Notes: generated by a model from the sequence alone, not told the origin. 64,000 nucleotides of DNA from Arthrobacter wenxiniae (GCF_013376105.1 NZ_JAAMFM010000002.1:1-64000); one strand, 5' to 3'; positions 45,859 through 59,814 are shown, counted from the first letter of the stretch. Numbers and translations: made by a program.

Positions 45859-46874
45859 GCCTTGCTCCTTCCCAGCGAGGTGCCCAGGATGCCCTCTGGC
45901 CGCAACAGCAGCACGAGCACCAGGACCACAAACGCCACGACGTCGGTCCACTGGGAGTTGCCCAGCAGGATTTGTCCGTAATTGCCAATCAGTCCGAGCA
46001 GCAGGCCGCCGAGCAGGGCCCCGCGGACGTTGCCGATGCCGCCAAGGACGGCTGCGGCAAAGGCCTTGATGCCCAGGATGAATCCACCGTTGTACTGCAC
46101 ACCGGAGGGGATCTTCATGACGTAGAACAACGCGGCCGCGCCGGCAAGGATGCCGCCGATCACGAACGTGGTGATGATGATCTTTTCCTTGTTGACACCC
46201 ATCAGTGTGGCGGTGTCCGGGTCCTGCGCCACGGCGCGGATGCCGCGGCCGGTGCGGGACTTGCTGATGAAGCGTTCCGTGATGACCATCATGATGACCG
46301 CCGCGATGACAATGATCAACTGCTGGTCGTAGATGAAGGTGCCGAAGACCTCGAAGATGGGCCGCGACTTGAACATGGTCAGCGCCGGCTCCGGGTTGGG
46401 TCCGCGGACAAGGAAGATCGTGTACTGGATGGTGAACGAGGCGCCGATGGCCGTGATCAGAAAGACCAGGCGGGGCGCGTTGCGTTTGCGCAGCGGTTTA
46501 TAGGCCAGCCGCTCCAGCAGGAACGCCGTGAGCGCGGAGGCACAAATGGCCACGACGAGCGCCAGCAGCAGGTTGACGATGATCGAGCCGACGGACAGAT
46601 TCGGTGCGGACGGGCCGAAGCCCAGGAAGCTGAGCGTGAAGAACACGCCGTAGCAGCCCATGATGAACACTTCGGAGTGCGCGAAGTTGATGAGGTTCAG
46701 CACGCCGTAGACGAGTGTGTAGCCCAGGGCCACCAGGGCGTAAATGGAGCCGAAGGTCAGGCCGTCGAAGGTGGCGGACCAGAAGTTCTGCATCAGCGAC
46801 GGGATATCGAAGGTGATCCAGGAGCTGTCGTCTGCCGAGGCTGCGGGCAGGAGCGTTAGTAAGGTGGGAATCAT
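45855..46874 (-). CDS. livH: branched-chain amino acid ABC transporter, permease LivH
   Basis: 339 residues from the ATG at 46874. Eight or so helices; YGVLNLINFAHSEVFIMGCYG and GRGIRAVAQDPDTATLMGVN are the expected LivH motifs. The leader to LivJ is 132 bases with a hairpin. Stop overlaps the livM start. Confidence 0.94.
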   Translation of the reverse strand: MIPTLLTLLPAASADDSSWITFDIPSLMQNFWSATFDGLTFGSIYALVALGYTLVYGVLNLINFAHSEVFIMGCYGVFFTLSFLGFGPSAPNLSVGSIIVNLLLALVVAICASALTAFLLERLAYKPLRKRNAPRLVFLITAIGASFTIQYTIFLVRGPNPEPALTMFKSRPIFEVFGTFIYDQQLIIVIAAVIMMVITERFISKSRTGRGIRAVAQDPDTATLMGVNKEKIIITTFVIGGILAGAAALFYVMKIPSGVQYNGGFILGIKAFAAAVLGGIGNVRGALLGGLLLGLIGNYGQILLGNSQWTDVVAFVVLVLVLLLRPEGILGTSLGRSKA

Positions 46875-46960
46875 GCGGACATCCTGATCTTGGCAGCGCC
46901 CTTGGCATCGGATGGGCCGGGCTCTGCCGGTAGAGCGAACGGGATAGGGCGGCACGCAAA

Positions 46961-46993
46961 GGCTGTGGGCCGGAGGTCCCCCGTCCCACAGCC
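46961..46993 (-). terminator. hairpin between livJ and livH
   Basis: GGCTGTGGG (46961-46969) pairs with CCCACAGCC (46985-46993). It has no U run and sits between the binding-protein gene and the permease genes. It may stabilise the livJ message or attenuate read-through so that LivJ is made in excess. Confidence 0.5.
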
Positions 46994-47006
46994 ATGTGCG
47001 CTTGGA

Positions 47007-48239
47007 TTACTCGCCGATGGCGCCGATCGGAACGATCTTACCGTTCTCAACCTTGTAGCCGTAGACGGTCGGGGCCTGAAGCTCGCCCTTGTCGTTCCAC
47101 TTGTAGTGCTTGCTCAGTCCGTCCTTGTCATAGCCCTTGACCCAGGTGAGGAGCTTGGACCGGTCCTGGTTGCCGGCGTCAATGCCCGCGAGCAGCACGG
47201 TGGCGGCGTCGTAACCCTCAATGGAGTACGTGCCGGGTTCCGCGTTGTTCAGGGCCTTGTAGGCGGATTCAAACGTCGGGATCAGCTCGCCCGGGATGCA
47301 GGGGCAGGTGAAGAACGCGTTGGCCGAGGCATCGCCGGCCTGCTTGATGAACTGGTCGTCCTTGAGACCGTCCGGGCCGATGAAGGTTCCGGTGTAGCCC
47401 TTGGCGACCAGCTGCTGGTCGAACGGCGCGCCCTCGGCGTAGTAGCCGGAGTAGAACACCGCGTCCGCCTTGGCGTTCATGATCTTGGAGATCGTGGCCG
47501 AGAAGTCCTTCTGGCCCGTGGTGACCTTGTCGGTCCCGATGAGGGCCGCACCCAGGCCGTCGGAGGTTGTCTTGCCCAGGCCGATGCCGTAATCGGAATC
47601 ATCCTGGACGAGGTAGACCTTCTTGGCACCGAGCTTGCCGGTGATGAACTTCGCGGCCGCCGGGCCCTGCACCGCGTCGTTGCCCAGTCCGCGGAAGAAG
47701 GTGGTCCAGCCGTTGTCCGTCAGCGTCGGGTTCGTGGCCGCCGGGGTGATGTGGACCAGCTTCTGCTGCTCGAAGATGTTGCCGGTTGCCTTGGACTCGC
47801 CGGAGAACGGCAGGCCCACGACGCCGATGATGTTGGCTTCCTTCGTGGCCTGGGTGACGGGGCCGGTGGCCTTGTTCGGGTCGCCTTCCGTGTCAAACTT
47901 CTTGAACTGGACCTGGCAGTTGGCATTGGACTTGTTGTGCTGGTTGATGGCCAGCTGGATGCCGTTGAAGATGTTGATTCCGAGCTGGGCATTGGCGCCG
48001 GTCTCGGCCCCGATGTACGCCAGCGTGGTGGTCGACGGGCAGGTGGCCTTGCCGTCGCCTGCGGGGAGCACCGCATCCTTAGGCGTTTCGATCGAGGTCA
48101 GCGCCGGGATATTGACTTTGGATGAGCCTCCCCCGGCACTTCCGCTGCTCTCAGGGGCTGCCTGATTCGCACAACCTGCCATGAGCATGCCAAGCGTGGC
48201 GGCAGCAGCCAGCGTGGTCATCACTTTCTTACGGTACAT
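47007..48239 (-). CDS. livJ: branched-chain amino acid ABC transporter, substrate-binding lipoprotein
   Basis: 410 residues. A signal peptide ends at the lipobox LMAGC (Cys22), followed by a Gly/Ser spacer. The binding domain (Peripla_BP_6 type) starts near STTTLAYIGAETGANAQLGINIFNG and includes VVGLPFSGESKATGNIFEQQ and VFYSGYYAEGAPF. ATG with GGAAGG at 10 bases. First gene of the liv operon; ligand specificity cannot be read from sequence. Confidence 0.93.
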   Translation of the reverse strand: MYRKKVMTTLAAAATLGMLMAGCANQAAPESSGSAGGGSSKVNIPALTSIETPKDAVLPAGDGKATCPSTTTLAYIGAETGANAQLGINIFNGIQLAINQHNKSNANCQVQFKKFDTEGDPNKATGPVTQATKEANIIGVVGLPFSGESKATGNIFEQQKLVHITPAATNPTLTDNGWTTFFRGLGNDAVQGPAAAKFITGKLGAKKVYLVQDDSDYGIGLGKTTSDGLGAALIGTDKVTTGQKDFSATISKIMNAKADAVFYSGYYAEGAPFDQQLVAKGYTGTFIGPDGLKDDQFIKQAGDASANAFFTCPCIPGELIPTFESAYKALNNAEPGTYSIEGYDAATVLLAGIDAGNQDRSKLLTWVKGYDKDGLSKHYKWNDKGELQAPTVYGYKVENGKIVPIGAIGE

Positions 48240-48421
48240 AGATTCGCCTTCCGGACTATGTCGCAAAGGCCCGGCGGACGTCGTCGTCCCCGGGTTTCCC
48301 TGCTCTTCACGAGATCTGACACTACCCTCCCAAATGTGGCGCCGGACACGTTTAGCGTAAAGATCTGGTAACAGATGCATTTTTGCGCCGAACGGCACGA
48401 CGGCGGGGCCCGGGGACAATA

Positions 48422-48452
48422 AAAAGCCCGCCTCCTGTGGAGGCGGGCTTTT
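48422..48452. terminator. strong bidirectional terminator downstream of icd
   Basis: AAAAGCCCGCCTCC (48422-48435) pairs perfectly with 48439-48452 around loop TGT, with T runs on both strands. It ends icd transcripts before the liv promoter. The rest of the 302-base gap 48240-48541 holds a diverged dispersed-repeat copy at 48483-48503 and no gene. Confidence 0.9.
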
Positions 48453-48541
48453 ATTGTTGCCGGTGTCGGGGGCGACCCTGGATCTCGACACGCCCGATCA
48501 CCGGACAGGCGCGACCGCCGGACGTTGCCCGACGACCGCTG

Positions 48542-50785
<2,244 letters not shown>

Positions 50786-50932
50786 TCAATGGATAGCTGC
50801 GCAACTACTTTCTATTTCTTTCCCCTCCAACTTACCCGAACGGGCCGCTTTGGAGCGTATCGGGCAGGGAAGGGACCCCCGGCGTGAAGCGGGCACCTGA
50901 CAAGACGCCCCGCGGTCAGTAGCGTGGAACCC

Positions 50933-51442
50933 ATGGAACTCAAAGGGAAATTCGCAGACGCCGTCAACGACCAGGTCACCATGGAACTCAAGGCCGCCAT
51001 GGTGTACCGCCAGCTGTCCATCGAAATGGACTACAGGGACCTGCCCGGCATGGCCAGCTGGTTCCTGATCCAGTCCGGGGAAGAGCTAGGGCACGCGCAG
51101 AGGTTCACCGACCACATGACGGACCGCGAGGCCTGCCCCAAGATTGAAACCATCGAGGCCCCCGGCCTCACCATCAAGACGCCGCTCGACGCCTTCAAGG
51201 CGGCCCTGGACAACGAGCAGCAGGTGTCCGAGTCCATTCGGAACCTGTACCGGATGTCCCAGGAAGTGGGCGACATCGACTCGATCCCGCTGCTGAACTG
51301 GTTCATCAACGAACAGCTCGAAGAGGAATCCACGGTCAGCGAGATCATTGGCCGCATCAATTTGATCGGCGACGACGGCGACGGCCTCCTGCGCCTCGAC
51401 GCCGAGCTGGGCGCCCGCAAGCCGGAACCGGGCGACGGGTAG
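50933..51442 (+). CDS. ferritin-like iron storage protein
   Basis: 169 residues from ATG 50933 (a GTG three codons earlier is possible). Four-helix ferritin with ferroxidase residues visible in DQVTMELKAAMVYRQLSIEMDY and SGEELGHAQRFTDHM (Glu-x-x-His). LNWFINEQLEEESTVSEII supplies the C-helix Glu residues. No haem-binding Met pattern of bacterioferritin is evident. Oxidises and stores iron in the cytoplasm. No recognisable iron box was seen in the 170 bases upstream. Confidence 0.92.
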   Translation: MELKGKFADAVNDQVTMELKAAMVYRQLSIEMDYRDLPGMASWFLIQSGEELGHAQRFTDHMTDREACPKIETIEAPGLTIKTPLDAFKAALDNEQQVSESIRNLYRMSQEVGDIDSIPLLNWFINEQLEEESTVSEIIGRINLIGDDGDGLLRLDAELGARKPEPGDG

Positions 51443-51676
51443 GGGAACCAGGCAAGGCACAGAGCCGGTGCGCCCGGGCGCACCCTGCCCACCACCAGCA
51501 GCACCACCAACGTCACGATGACGAGCGCAGGGACGCCTACCGCCGCCACGACCCACACCGCACCTGGCATGGTTCCTGCTCCCCCTGCATGACCGACTTC
51601 CCGGTATTGCGTTCACCTGAGCATGCCCCCGGACGGTGCCCCGGGCAACATGTCCGTGCTGTCAGTGTCCGTGCTG

Positions 51677-53341
51677 TCAGTGGAAGAAGTGGCGGGAGCC
51701 GGTGAAGTACATCGTGGCGCCGGCCGCGTTGGCGGCGGCGATGACTTCCTCGTCGCGGATGGAGCCGCCGGGCTGGACCACGGCGCGGACGCCGGCGTCG
51801 AGCAGGATTTGCAGGCCGTCGGCGAAGGGGAAGAACGCATCCGAAGCGGCAACGGAGCCGAGCGAACGCTGTTCGGAAGCGCCCCCGGGACCCGCGGCGC
51901 CGCCCGCCGCGTCAACCGCTGATTCCACCTGGATGCCCAGCGTGTTGGCGCGTTCCACGGCCAGCTTGCAGGAGTCCACGCGGTTGACCTGGCCCATGCC
52001 GATGCCCACCGTGGCGCCGTCCCTGGCCAGCAGGATCGCGTTGGACTTGGCGGCCCGGACGGCGGTCCAGGCGAACTTCAGCTCGGCCAGCGTGGCGTGG
52101 TCGGCGGCGGGGCCGGCGGCGAGCGTCCAGTTGGCGGGGTCGTCGCCGTCGGCGTCGATCCGGTCGCTCATCTGCACCAGCATGCCGCCGGAGACCTGGC
52201 GGACCTCGGCCGGGTACCGGCCGTAGCCCTCGGGCAGGGCCAGCAGGCGGATGTTCTTCTTCGCGGAGAGGATCTCCACGGCCCCGGGCTCAAAGTCCGG
52301 CGCGATGACCACCTCGGTGAAGATGCCCTTGACGGTGTCCGCCATGGCGGCCGTGACGGTGCGGTTGGCGGCGATGACGCCGCCGTAGGCGGAGACGGGA
52401 TCGCAGGCGTGGGCCTTGCGGTGGGCGTCGGCGATGGGGTCCGCCGCGCCGTCGGACGCCACGGCCACGCCGCAGGGGTTGGCGTGCTTGACCACTGCCA
52501 CGGCGGGTTCGGCGAAGTCGAAGGCTGCGCGGAGGGCGGCGTCGGCGTCCACAAAGTTGTTGTAGCTCATGGCCTTGCCGTGCAGCTGGTCCGCCTGCGC
52601 GATCCCTGCCGGGGCGGCCCTGTCCACGTACAGCGCGGCCTGCTGGTGCGGGTTTTCGCCATAGCGCAGCACCTCGGAGCGTTCCAGCGAGTAGCCGGCG
52701 TAGGCGGGCCAGTCGATGAGGCCGTCGCCGTCCTCGTCCAGGAACTGGGACGCGGTCCAGGCGGCCACGGCGTTGTCGTAGGAGGCGGTGTGGGCGAAGG
52801 CGGCGGCGGCCAGGCGCTGGCGCGCGGCCAGGGTGAAGCCGCCCTCGGCCGCGGCGAGCACCACGTCGTCGTACCTGGCGGGGTCCACCACCACGGCCAC
52901 GGACGGGTGGTTCTTGGCGGCGGCGCGGACCATGGACGGGCCGCCAATGTCGATCTGTTCCACCACGGCGTCCTGTTCGGCGCCGGACTTCACGGTTTCC
53001 ACGAACGGGTACAGGTTCACCACCACCAGGTCGAACGGCTCCACGTGCAGTTCCTCCAGCTGGCGGACGTGGTCCGGCAGGCGGCGGTCGGCCAGGATGC
53101 CGGCGTGGACCATGGGGTGCAGCGTCTTGACCCGGCCGTCCAGGCATTCGGGGAAGCCCGTGAGCTCCGAAACCTCGGTGACGGGGACGCCGGCGGCGGA
53201 AATCCGCGCAGCCGTGGAGCCGGTGGAAACGATGGAGACTCCGGCGGCGTGCAGCCCCGTGGCCAGCTCCTCCAAACCGGTTTTGTCGTAGACCGAGATC
53301 AAGGCCCGGCGGATTGGAACACGGTTAAGCACGCTGGTCAC
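51677..53341 (-). CDS. purH: bifunctional AICAR transformylase/IMP cyclohydrolase
   Basis: 554 residues. The N-terminal MGS-like IMP cyclohydrolase domain opens [20 protein letters not shown] and has STGSTAARI and [16 protein letters not shown]. The C-terminal transformylase domain has [14 protein letters not shown] and [11 protein letters not shown], with the catalytic Lys-His. It ends [28 protein letters not shown] start at 53341 with CGGAG upstream. It catalyses the last two steps of IMP synthesis using 10-formyl-THF and consumes ZMP, the ligand class of the riboswitch near glyA. Confidence 0.97.
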   Translation of the reverse strand: MTSVLNRVPIRRALISVYDKTGLEELATGLHAAGVSIVSTGSTAARISAAGVPVTEVSELTGFPECLDGRVKTLHPMVHAGILADRRLPDHVRQLEELHVEPFDLVVVNLYPFVETVKSGAEQDAVVEQIDIGGPSMVRAAAKNHPSVAVVVDPARYDDVVLAAAEGGFTLAARQRLAAAAFAHTASYDNAVAAWTASQFLDEDGDGLIDWPAYAGYSLERSEVLRYGENPHQQAALYVDRAAPAGIAQADQLHGKAMSYNNFVDADAALRAAFDFAEPAVAVVKHANPCGVAVASDGAADPIADAHRKAHACDPVSAYGGVIAANRTVTAAMADTVKGIFTEVVIAPDFEPGAVEILSAKKNIRLLALPEGYGRYPAEVRQVSGGMLVQMSDRIDADGDDPANWTLAAGPAADHATLAELKFAWTAVRAAKSNAILLARDGATVGIGMGQVNRVDSCKLAVERANTLGIQVESAVDAAGGAAGPGGASEQRSLGSVAASDAFFPFADGLQILLDAGVRAVVQPGGSIRDEEVIAAANAAGATMYFTGSRHFFH

Positions 53342-53417
53342 AGAATTTCTCCGTAGGGTTGGTCGATGATGGCGACTCCTAGAGTTTATGCCACTACCAC
53401 CGGGTAGGCTTTCAGCC

Positions 53418-55022
<1,605 letters not shown>

Positions 55023-56043
55023 CGGGGCCGGCCGGCGGCGGCTGCAGGGAACGCAGGCCCGCCGACACGGAGAACGCCCAACCCAGGATCCCGGCCAGCG
55101 CGATTCGCTCCGCCAGGCCCAGATAGGCGGGGACATATCTGCCGCTCAGGCCCAGGGCGCCCAGGCCCGCGGCTGTCAGCGCGCAAAATCCCGCGGCCAG
55201 CGCGGAAGTCCGCCGCAGCCGCGGACACGTCCGGAGCCATGCCGTCAGCACCAGGATGCCGGCGAATGCGGCCAAAAATCCAACGCCCGCCACCGCCAGA
55301 TGGACGGAGCCGGCCCAGGTGGTCGCGGACAGGCCGGGGGCGGCGGCTGCCCGGCCGGGGGCGCCGGCTGCCCGGTCGGGAGCCGAGGGGCAATTCCCGG
55401 CGTTGACGCACGTGCCGGCCCCGGCGCCGGCAGGCGCGTCACCGCCGGGAATATCGGTGGGGAAGAAAGCCAGGATGCCCGAGCACGCTCCGCCGAGACC
55501 CAGCAGTGCCGCACCGGTCGTCCTGAGCGGGGATGCGGGCCCGGTTCCGAGCACCGCCCGCACCAGGCAGAGGGTCGAGGCTGCCCGTCCGACGAAGTTC
55601 AAATTCATGATCCAGCCAAACGGCCCCACGGCAAGGTTGCTCTCCGCGTCGCGAACCAGGCTGTAGTGGGGCGGCAGCCGCTGCAACACGGCGTCGACGC
55701 CCACATAGGCGCCGACGCCGACCATTGCGGCCACGCTGTACCGCCGTCGCACGTGCAAGGCGGTGTCCTGCCCCCGGGACAAACGAGAACGTGCTGGCTT
55801 TTTCACTGTGGCACCTCGAGTGGCCGCTATCGTCGTGGGCAGGTGCTCCCACGGTACCTGTTCCGGCCCGGGATTGACGCAGGCAGATCCTCCGGCACGA
55901 GGGCAGATGCCATCGTTGCCGGCGGCAAACCGCACCAGCGAGGGGCCTGACGCGGGTGGACCATCGCGGGCAATTAGACTGGTTACCGCCGGGCAATTGA
56001 CCGCCCACGGCGGCGCAGCCAGTCATGAAATGGAAGGCCAGCC

Positions 56044-56973
56044 TTGACCCCTTCGGAGAATGAACTGCGGTCCGAGCTCGAGTTGCTCGTGACCGAATCC
56101 GCCAACCCCGCCTACCCGGACCTGGCCGCCCTCAGCACAAGGGAGCTCGCCGCCGCCATGAACACTGAGGACGCACTGGTGCCTGCGGCCGTGCAGCGCC
56201 ACGTCCCCGCCATTGCCGCCATCATCGATGAAATCTCCCGGCGGATGAAGCGCGGCGGCCGCCTCGTCTACGTGGGCGCCGGCACCCCCGGGCGGCTCGG
56301 GATCCTGGACGCCAGCGAGTGCCCGCCCACCTTCGGCACCGACCCCACGCAGGTGGTGGGCGTCATCGCCGGCGGCCGCGCGGCCGTCAAACAGGCCGTG
56401 GAAGATGCCGAGGACAGCGCCGAAAACGCCCAACAGGACATGGCCGCGCTGCGCCTCACCACCAACGACTCCGTCATCGGCATCGCCGCCTCAGGCCGCA
56501 CCCCGTACGTCATCGCCGCCGTCACGGCCGCCAGGGCACAGGGCGCCTACACGGTGGGCTTCTCCTGCAACGAAAATTCCCCGCTCGGCGCCGCCGCGGA
56601 CGCCGCCCTGGAGATCGAGGTGGGCCCGGAAGTCCTCACCGGCTCCACCCGGCTGAAGGCAGGCACCTGCCAAAAACTGGTCCTGAACATGCTCAGCACC
56701 GCCACCATGGTCCGCCTCGGCAAGACCTACAAGAACTTCATGGTGGATCTGCGCGCCACCAACGCCAAGCTGCGCGCCCGCAGCGAACGCACCCTGATGC
56801 GCGCCACGGACTGCGACGCCGCCACCGCCGCCGCGGCCCTGGAAGCCGCCGGCGGCCACGTCAAGGCGGCCATCCTCGCCGTCATGACCGGCCTCCCCGC
56901 CGCCCGCGCCGCCGAGCTGCTCGAACAAAGCCAGGGCTTCCTGCCGGCCGCCATCACCGCCGGAACCCGATAA
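56044..56973 (+). CDS. murQ: N-acetylmuramic acid 6-phosphate etherase
   Basis: 309 residues. SIS-domain enzyme that splits MurNAc-6P into GlcNAc-6P and lactate. ESANPAYPDLAALSTRELAAAMN and LVYVGAGTPGRLGILDASECPPTFG are the signatures; the usual GAGTSGR has Pro for Ser here. SVIGIAASGRTPYV is the second sugar-phosphate loop. Start codon is TTG with GGAAGG 8 bases upstream. First of three genes with an AmiE-like hydrolase and an MFS carrier. No RpiR-type MurR regulator is adjacent. Confidence 0.95.
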   Translation: MTPSENELRSELELLVTESANPAYPDLAALSTRELAAAMNTEDALVPAAVQRHVPAIAAIIDEISRRMKRGGRLVYVGAGTPGRLGILDASECPPTFGTDPTQVVGVIAGGRAAVKQAVEDAEDSAENAQQDMAALRLTTNDSVIGIAASGRTPYVIAAVTAARAQGAYTVGFSCNENSPLGAAADAALEIEVGPEVLTGSTRLKAGTCQKLVLNMLSTATMVRLGKTYKNFMVDLRATNAKLRARSERTLMRATDCDAATAAAALEAAGGHVKAAILAVMTGLPAARAAELLEQSQGFLPAAITAGTR

Positions 56974-56996
56974 GAGTACGACGCCGGAGCCCACCC

Positions 56997-58073
56997 ATGC
57001 CTGCACCTTACGGACACGTGACCACCGAACTGCAGCGCCTCCTCGACCAGGCCGTCACGGACGGCGTGGCACCCGCGGCGAGCTGCGCCGTCGTACTTGA
57101 CGGGGAGGTGCTGCCCGCCGTCACGGCCGGCGCCGCCGTGCCGGAAACCTTCTTCGACCTTGCCTCCGTGACCAAGCTTTTTACCACCGCCGCGCTGCTG
57201 TCCCTGGTGGACGGCGGCCACCTGGAGCTGGACGCGCCGATCGGCGGCTGGCTGCCGGCCTACGGGCACGGGGACAAGGCCCGGGTCACGCTGCGGCACC
57301 TGCTCACCCACACGTCCGGCCTGCCGTCGGAGTGGCGCGGCTGGGAACGCGCGTTGCGGGAGGGCCGGTCCTTTGACCGCGTCCTGCTTGTCGCCGACCT
57401 CCTCGGCACGCCGCTGGAGGCCGCGCCCGGAACGCGCTTTGAGTATTCCTGCGCCGGCTACAACACCGCCATGGCGCTGGCCGAACACGTCACGGGCAGG
57501 CCGTGGGCGGAGCTGCTCGCGGACAACGTGCTGTCCAGGCTCGGCACCGGCGGGATCGCCGGCACCCCGGGCCCGGAACGGTGCGCGCCCACTGAATACC
57601 AGCCGTCGCTGGGCCGCGGGCTGGTCCGGGGGATTGTGCACGACGAGGCGGCGTGGTCGCTTGGCGGGCTCAGCGGCAACGCCGGAATGTTCGCCACCGC
57701 GCCAGGGCTGGCGGCCTTTGGCGAGGCCCTCCGGCTGGGCCTGCCCGGCATCCTGTCCCCCGCCCTCGCCGCCGACATGTGGCGCAGCCAGCTCCCCGAG
57801 GTGCTCGGGCGCAACTTCAACCCGGAACACCCGGGGTACGGCCACGGGCTGGGGCTGCGCATCAACCAGCAGCCATGGATGGGAACCCGCGGCCGGCACG
57901 CCCGCGGGCATGGCGGCTTCACCGGCACCTCGCTGCTTGCGGACCGTAAAAACGGCATCACGGTGGCGCTGCTCACCAACCGCGTCAGCCCCAGCCGGGA
58001 CGGGGACGACGCAACGGCCCTGCGCAAGGCCGTGTCCGACGTCGTCTATTCTGGTAAAAATGACTCTAACTAA
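56997..58073 (+). CDS. serine hydrolase, beta-lactamase/AmiE-like family
   Basis: 358 residues, no signal peptide. The active-site motif is Ser57-Val-Thr-Lys60 (LASVTKLFTTAALLSL), the second element is AGYN in EYSCAGYNTAM, and HGGFTGTS replaces KTG. In Bacillus, a member of this family (AmiE/YbbE) sits with murQ and nagZ and removes peptides from MurNAc. The 23-base gap after murQ and co-orientation support the same role here. Secretion would be expected for AmiE, so absence of a signal peptide leaves an intracellular amidase or esterase role open. Confidence 0.85.
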   Translation: MPAPYGHVTTELQRLLDQAVTDGVAPAASCAVVLDGEVLPAVTAGAAVPETFFDLASVTKLFTTAALLSLVDGGHLELDAPIGGWLPAYGHGDKARVTLRHLLTHTSGLPSEWRGWERALREGRSFDRVLLVADLLGTPLEAAPGTRFEYSCAGYNTAMALAEHVTGRPWAELLADNVLSRLGTGGIAGTPGPERCAPTEYQPSLGRGLVRGIVHDEAAWSLGGLSGNAGMFATAPGLAAFGEALRLGLPGILSPALAADMWRSQLPEVLGRNFNPEHPGYGHGLGLRINQQPWMGTRGRHARGHGGFTGTSLLADRKNGITVALLTNRVSPSRDGDDATALRKAVSDVVYSGKNDSN

Positions 58074-58079
58074 ACGGGG

Positions 58080-59441
58080 ATGGGCGCCATGGGCACAAAC
58101 ACGGCAACAATCACGGGCGACGTGGTGGTCCAGGAACTGCCGTGGCGGTGGCGGGTGCAGGGCAGCATCTTCCTCATCGGCGGCCTCGGCTTCATGTTCG
58201 ACGCCTGGGACGTCACGCTCAACGGCTTCCTGATCCCGCTGCTGTCGAAGGAGTGGGGCCTGGCGCCGGGGCAGGCCGCCTGGATCGGCACGGCGAACCT
58301 GATCGGCATGGCCGTGGGCGCCTTTGCGTGGGGGTCCATTGCGGACGTGATCGGGCGCAAGACCGCGTTCACCCTGACGCTGCTGATTTTCTCCGTGTTC
58401 ACGGTGCTGGGTGCCGTCTCCAACGACATTGTCCTGTTCTGCGTCTTCCGCTTCGTGGCCGGCTTCGGGCTGGGCGGCTGCATCCCGGTGGACTACGCGC
58501 TGGTGGGCGAGTTCACCCCGCGCAAACACCGCGGCCGTGTCCTGACCGCCATGGACGCCTGGTGGCCGGTGGGCGCGTCGCTGTGCGGGGTGGTCTCGGC
58601 CGTGCTGATGGCGTCCTTCGGCAACTGGCGCTACCTGATGCTGGTCATGGTGCTGCCGGCCCTGCTGGTGTTTTGGGTGCGCACGCACGTGCCCGAATCC
58701 CCCCTGTATCTGGTGCGTGCGGGGAAGCCGGACCAGGCCAGGGCGGTCATCGAGCGGCTCATCGAGCGGACCGGCGCCGTGGTGGGGCCCTGGAAGCTGC
58801 CCGATCCCGCCGCCGCCCCGCGGCTGTCGCTCGGCAGGGTGACCGGCCAGCTGGCCGGGCTGTGGCGCTACAACTGGCGTGTCACCGGGGTTGCGTGGTC
58901 GCTTTTCCTGACGATCCTGCTCGTGTACTACGGCGCGCTGACCTGGATGCCGTCCATCCTGGTGGCCACCGGATACGCGCAAAACAAGGCGTTCATGGCC
59001 ACGGCGTCCATGACGGCCATCGGCTTCCTGGGCGTGGTGGCCGCGGCGCTCCTCGTGGAACGGGTGGGCCGCAAGTGGATCCTGGCCGTCACGGGCCCCG
59101 GCGCCGCGCTGTCGCTGGTCATCTTCGCGCTGGTCCTGGACGCGCCGGCCGCCGCCCAGCTGTGGCTGCTGGTGTTTGGCTTTGTGGTCCAGGTGGCCAT
59201 CCCGGTCCTCTACACCTACGTTTCGGAGCTGTACCCCACGGAGCTGCGCGCCACGGGGTTCGGCTGGGCGTCCACCGTGTCCCGTGTGGGCGCCGGCCTG
59301 GTCCCGCTCATCTTCGGTTCCCTGCTGTGGCCGGTGCTGGGGCTTCCGCTGACGTTCGCGCTGACCGGGGGGCTGGTGCTGCTGGCCGTCCTGTGGATGG
59401 CCGTCGCCGCCCCGGAGACAAAGGGCGCCGTGCTGCACTAG
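58080..59441 (+). CDS. MFS transporter, possible MurNAc or sugar-acid carrier
   Basis: 453 residues, 12 helices, in the sugar/metabolite:H+ symporter branch: FLIGGLGFMFDAWDVTLNGFLIP in helix 1, GSIADVIGRKTAF in loop 2-3, VGEFTPRKHRGR in loop 4-5, and TYVSELYPTELRATGFG in the second half. ATG at 58080 or 58089; GGGGA fits the latter better. It lies 6 bases after the hydrolase gene. The substrate is unknown; its operon partners make a peptidoglycan-derived sugar or peptide likely. Confidence 0.88.
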   Translation: MGAMGTNTATITGDVVVQELPWRWRVQGSIFLIGGLGFMFDAWDVTLNGFLIPLLSKEWGLAPGQAAWIGTANLIGMAVGAFAWGSIADVIGRKTAFTLTLLIFSVFTVLGAVSNDIVLFCVFRFVAGFGLGGCIPVDYALVGEFTPRKHRGRVLTAMDAWWPVGASLCGVVSAVLMASFGNWRYLMLVMVLPALLVFWVRTHVPESPLYLVRAGKPDQARAVIERLIERTGAVVGPWKLPDPAAAPRLSLGRVTGQLAGLWRYNWRVTGVAWSLFLTILLVYYGALTWMPSILVATGYAQNKAFMATASMTAIGFLGVVAAALLVERVGRKWILAVTGPGAALSLVIFALVLDAPAAAQLWLLVFGFVVQVAIPVLYTYVSELYPTELRATGFGWASTVSRVGAGLVPLIFGSLLWPVLGLPLTFALTGGLVLLAVLWMAVAAPETKGAVLH

Positions 59442-59455
59442 CCGCCGCCCAGGTT

Positions 59456-59740
59456 TTGACCAACTTCAGCCGATACTCTTGCCTGCACATCCAGGCTGCG
59501 CGCGCCACCCAGGACCGCCGGCTGGGTGGCGCCGTCCTGGCAGCTGCCGGCGCGGCCGCGTTTCTCGGTTGGCGAAGGAACGCCGGCACCGGGCGGGCCG
59601 CCGGCCTGACCGGCGCCTACCTTGCCGCCTTTGGCGCGTCCCATCCGCTGGCCAAGAAGATGGGCGCCTGGCCGGCCGTGTACACGGTCACGGGCGCCAC
59701 CGCGCTCGCCTCGCTGCTGTTGGGCCGAAAGCGCAAGTAG
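59456..59740 (+). CDS. small membrane protein of unknown function
   Basis: Up to 94 residues. The part from about residue 22 reads as a real hydrophobic protein: GGAVLAAAGAAAFLGWRR, then GLTGAYLAAFGASHP, and a last helix WPAVYTVTGATALASLLLGRKRK. The only in-frame start I find is a TTG at 59456 with a weak ribosome site, 14 bases after the MFS stop. A start further in at a non-canonical codon is possible. Confidence 0.5.
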   Translation: MTNFSRYSCLHIQAARATQDRRLGGAVLAAAGAAAFLGWRRNAGTGRAAGLTGAYLAAFGASHPLAKKMGAWPAVYTVTGATALASLLLGRKRK

Positions 59741-59814
59741 CCGCCCGGTCCATGGTGCAGATCGTCGACGAAAAACCCCGGCAAACGGAGAAATCGCCCC
59801 AAGACCTGCACGGG

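Noticed and set aside
51031-51442. Minus-strand open frame across the ferritin gene
   Set aside because: Ser/Arg-rich composition typical of antisense frames; the ferritin on the plus strand is clear. Only its hydrophobic start is kept as a low-interest finding.
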